In this document: positions 61,842 to 64,000 of the stretch, piece after piece | Layout: each line of letters begins with the position of its first letter | How positions within the stretch are numbered: the stretch's first letter is position 1 | Assembly (NCBI RefSeq): GCF_008763945.1 | Contig: NZ_VTQH01000001.1 | Coordinates: 1,054,110-1,118,109 of the forward strand | Source of the DNA: Microbacterium testaceum StLB037 | GTDB taxonomy: Bacteria > Actinomycetota > Actinomycetes > Actinomycetales > Microbacteriaceae | Direction of reading: 5' to 3' | DNA length: 64,000 bases | Notes under the pieces: generated by a model | What the model saw: the letters and a program-made list of their open reading frames with translations, nothing else | What the model was told of the DNA's origin: nothing | The model's database searches: none | Program-made: the position numbers and the translations under genes

Positions 61842-63125
61842 TCAGCGCTGCTCGGCGCCCAGGTGCAGCACGGCCTCGGCCAGGGCGCGGATGCCGGCGG
61901 CCACGTCCGCCCCGGCCACCGCCTCGTCGGGGTGGTGGCTGATGCCGTCGGGATTGCGGAGGAACAGCATCCCCACGTCGGTGATCGCGCCGATCGACAT
62001 CGCGTCGTGGCCGGCGCGGCTGAAGAGCGTGGGGGCGTCGCCGCCGATCCCGGCGCGCACGACGTCCTGCAGCAGCGGGGCGCAGAAGACCGCGGGCGCA
62101 CTGTGCACCTCGCGGGCGGTCCAGCCCAGACCGCGTCGACCCATGATGGCGTCGAGCTCGCGCGAGATCTCATCCCACACGTGGTCGCGAGTGGCGTCGA
62201 ACTCGCCGCGCAGGTCGAGCGAGAGGTGCGCCTCGCCGGGCACGACGTTGACGGCGCCCGGGAAGGCCTCCAGCTGACCGACCGTGCCGACGATGTGGTG
62301 CTCGCCGCGGCAGATCCGCTCGACCGCCAGCGCGGCCTCGCTCGCCCCGAGCAGAGCGTCGCGCCGCATGTCGTAGGGCGTGCCGCCCGCGTGCCGCGCC
62401 TCGCCCTCGACGACGAGCTGGAACCGCCGCGCCGACGCGATCGACGACACCGCGGCGAGGGCCTGTCCGCTGCGGTGCAGCTCGGGCCCCTGCTCGATGT
62501 GCGCCTCGAGGTACCCGACGAGCTCGTCGGGGCGACGCGCGGCCTCGCCCACGCGGCCCGGATCGAGTCCGAACTCGCGGAAGGCTTCGCGCAGCGTCGT
62601 GCCGTCGGCGTCCGCCACCTCCCACCACGACGGATCCCACTGCCCGGCCACGGCCGACGAACCCAGCAGCGCCTTGCCGAAGCGCGTGCCCTCTTCGTCG
62701 CTGAAGGCGATGACCTCGAGAGCGAAGGGGAAGGGACTGGATGCCGCGCCCTCGGCGTCGACGCGACGGCTCAGCCGCACGACCTCGAGCGCCATCAGCA
62801 CGCCGACGATGCCGTCGAAGCGTCCGGCATCCGGAACCGTGTCGAGGTGAGAGCCCATCAGCAGCGCCGGCGCATCGGGTTGCCCGGGCGGGGCGAGGCG
62901 TCCGACCTGGTTGCCCGCGGCGTCCTGCCGGGTGGTCATGCCGAGCTCGCGCATCCACTCGGCGGCGAGGCGGTTGACCCGCGCGTGCTCGGGCGAGAGA
63001 TAGACGCGGGTGATCGAGCCGGGCGTCGAGGTGACGCGGGCGAGCTCTTCGCAACGCCCCATCACTCGTCGCGCCGCCGACGCGATGCGCTCCTGCGAGA
63101 CCTGGAGGCGAGTGGATGCCGTCAT
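61842..63125 (-). CDS. Allantoate amidohydrolase / N-carbamoyl amidase, M20 family
   Basis: 427 residues. Splits allantoate to ureidoglycine, ammonia and CO2 if it is AllC/PucF; hydantoinase-type N-carbamoyl-L-amino-acid hydrolases are close relatives. Metal ligands are visible in LLMGSHLDTVPDAGRFDGIV (His, Asp), VIAFSDEEGTRFG (Glu pair), VGYLEAHIEQGPEL (His) and DGISHHPDEAV (His). SRAGHDAMSIGAITDVGMLF is the family's substrate loop. It is 118 bp downstream of the aminotransferase gene and probably in the same operon, which strongly supports the allantoate assignment. No signal peptide. Confidence 0.87.
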   Translation of the reverse strand: MTASTRLQVSQERIASAARRVMGRCEELARVTSTPGSITRVYLSPEHARVNRLAAEWMRELGMTTRQDAAGNQVGRLAPPGQPDAPALLMGSHLDTVPDAGRFDGIVGVLMALEVVRLSRRVDAEGAASSPFPFALEVIAFSDEEGTRFGKALLGSSAVAGQWDPSWWEVADADGTTLREAFREFGLDPGRVGEAARRPDELVGYLEAHIEQGPELHRSGQALAAVSSIASARRFQLVVEGEARHAGGTPYDMRRDALLGASEAALAVERICRGEHHIVGTVGQLEAFPGAVNVVPGEAHLSLDLRGEFDATRDHVWDEISRELDAIMGRRGLGWTAREVHSAPAVFCAPLLQDVVRAGIGGDAPTLFSRAGHDAMSIGAITDVGMLFLRNPDGISHHPDEAVAGADVAAGIRALAEAVLHLGAEQR

Positions 63126-63243
63126 GCGCGGGCCCCGCGCGGGTCGCGGCTACAGCCGCGGGCGGTCGCCGCCGCGCGTCCACATCGGCCGACGCCACGA
63201 ACCGTCGGAGCCTCGCGCGTCACGACCTCGACGGCGGGCCCCG

Positions 63244-64000
63244 TCACGCCCCGGCCCCCGCGTAGACGCCCTGCGCAGCCTCGACCCCGCCGCCGGCCGC
63301 GACCGCGGCACCGTGCCGGCGCAGCACCGCCTCGAGGGCGGCCAGGGTGGTGAGCACGGCGTCCGTGCGCGCGTTGTAGCCCATCGTGCCGATGCGCCAG
63401 ACGCGGCCGTGCAGCGGTCCGAACGACGTGCCGATCTCGATGCCGAAGTCGCTCAGCAGCTCGCTGCGCACGGCGTCGCCCACGACGGCATCCGGAATCT
63501 CGACCGCCACCACGTTCGTCATCTTGTGCGCGACGTCGCCGAAAACGGTCAGGCCGAGACCCTCGACCCCCGCGAGCATCGCATCGCCGTGCAGTCGGTG
63601 ACGCGCGATGACCTCGTCGCGACCCTCGAGCAGCAGCACTCGGGCGCACTCGCGCGCGCCGTAGAGCATGGTCGTCGCTTCGGTGTGGTGGTTGAGGCGG
63701 CGCGGCCCCCAGTAGTCGAGGATCATCGCCAGGTCGAAGTAGTTCGAGCGGATGAAGTCCGATGCCGAGTCGTCGCCCTCTTCGCGGATGCCGGCCTCGA
63801 CGCGGGCGCGCGAGCGCACCACCTCGACGGCACGCTCCGACAGGCTGATCGGCGCGGAGCCCGACGGCCCGCCGAGGCACTTCTGCAGGCCGGCGGTCGC
63901 GGCATCCAGTCCCCAGGCGTCCATCTCGAAGGGGTTGCCGCCGAGCGAGGCGGTGGCGTCGGTGTAGAACAGGGCGCCGTGGGCGCGGCAGATCTCGCCG
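63244..64000 (-). CDS. Class V aminotransferase, PucG-like ureidoglycine-glyoxylate aminotransferase, 5' part missing
   Basis: PLP-dependent enzyme continuing past the window end. The visible 251 residues run GEICRAHGALFYTDATASLG, NPFEMDAWGLDAATAGLQKC and LGGPSGSAPISL, where the PLP Lys is in LQKCLGGPSG. The C-terminal domain includes VFGDVAHKMTNVVAVEIPDA, GIEIGTSFGPLHGRVWRIGT and MGYNARTDAVLTTLAALEAV, typical of the alanine-glyoxylate/PucG group. With allantoate amidohydrolase next to it, (S)-ureidoglycine plus glyoxylate to oxalurate and glycine is the likeliest reaction. Other glyoxylate aminotransferases cannot be excluded from the fragment. Confidence 0.85.
   Translation of the reverse strand, partial: GEICRAHGALFYTDATASLGGNPFEMDAWGLDAATAGLQKCLGGPSGSAPISLSERAVEVVRSRARVEAGIREEGDDSASDFIRSNYFDLAMILDYWGPRRLNHHTEATTMLYGARECARVLLLEGRDEVIARHRLHGDAMLAGVEGLGLTVFGDVAHKMTNVVAVEIPDAVVGDAVRSELLSDFGIEIGTSFGPLHGRVWRIGTMGYNARTDAVLTTLAALEAVLRRHGAAVAAGGGVEAAQGVYAGAGA

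Overview
The window is a contiguous piece of a high-GC (about 70% by eye) actinobacterial chromosome, most likely Microbacterium or another Microbacteriaceae. The evidence is GC-rich third codon positions, many GTG starts, ATGA/GTGA overlapping start-stop junctions, CebR-type operators, a DUF222-HNH protein, and -10 boxes placed directly before start codons. I see no rRNA, tRNA, CRISPR array, prophage or IS element. About 48 genes are intact or cut only by the window edge; one is clearly broken.

Layout. 1-3.4 kb: edge of a BCCT betaine transporter, then purC and a uracil permease. 3.6-10 kb: a self-regulated fructoside operon (LacI repressor, lipoprotein binding protein, two permeases, fructokinase, GH32-like hydrolase). 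10-15.4 kb: small acidic protein, NhaA antiporter, MprF-like lysyl-phospholipid synthase, and the remnant of a CPA1 antiporter. 15.5-18.4 kb: a NarL-type two-component pair and a CebR-like LacI repressor. 18.5-25.5 kb: DUF222-HNH protein and a beta-glucoside (cellobiose-type) ABC operon with GH1 beta-glucosidase, preceded by a promoter carrying two CebR-type operators. 25.6-26.6 kb: purS-purQ. 26.6-31.8 kb: LuxR-type and GntR regulators, then a ureidoglycolate lyase/flavoprotein/2-hydroxyacid dehydrogenase operon. 31.9-38.1 kb: lytic transglycosylase, ROK repressor and a XylFGH-type sugar ABC operon.

38.3-64 kb is a nitrogen-heterocycle catabolic region. It holds MocA-like and XdhC molybdenum-enzyme helpers, an atypical amidohydrolase, an XRE-cupin regulator, a VanB-type reductase, and a CodA-like deaminase with a THI5/NMT1-type ABC importer, an FAD oxidoreductase and a creatininase-family hydrolase. 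It also holds another amidohydrolase, an esterase, an SDR, an MTHFR-like protein, a PNPOx-like protein, xanthine dehydrogenase (FAD subunit plus an FeS-Moco fusion), allantoate amidohydrolase and a PucG-like aminotransferase cut by the window end. Together they suggest purine ring oxidation (XDH) and breakdown of allantoate/ureidoglycolate to glyoxylate and ammonia, plus uptake and hydrolysis of another heterocycle of unknown identity.

The most notable observation is a shared promoter architecture in the 38-57 kb region. A GAAAC(A/G)CG element sits exactly 10 nt before a TANNNT -10 box in five promoters (xdhC, the CodA operon, the 53.9-kb amidohydrolase, the MTHFR-like gene and the XDH operon); a sixth copy upstream of the SDR gene lies at a different distance. 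It resembles a GlnR half-site. Several of these genes, and others in the window, appear to be leaderless.

Other themes are a GC-rich hairpin within 10 nt of the stop codon of all four ABC binding-protein genes, several families of nested inverted repeats between genes (one copy lies inside the XDH coding sequence), and strong over-representation of the heptamer GGATGCC.
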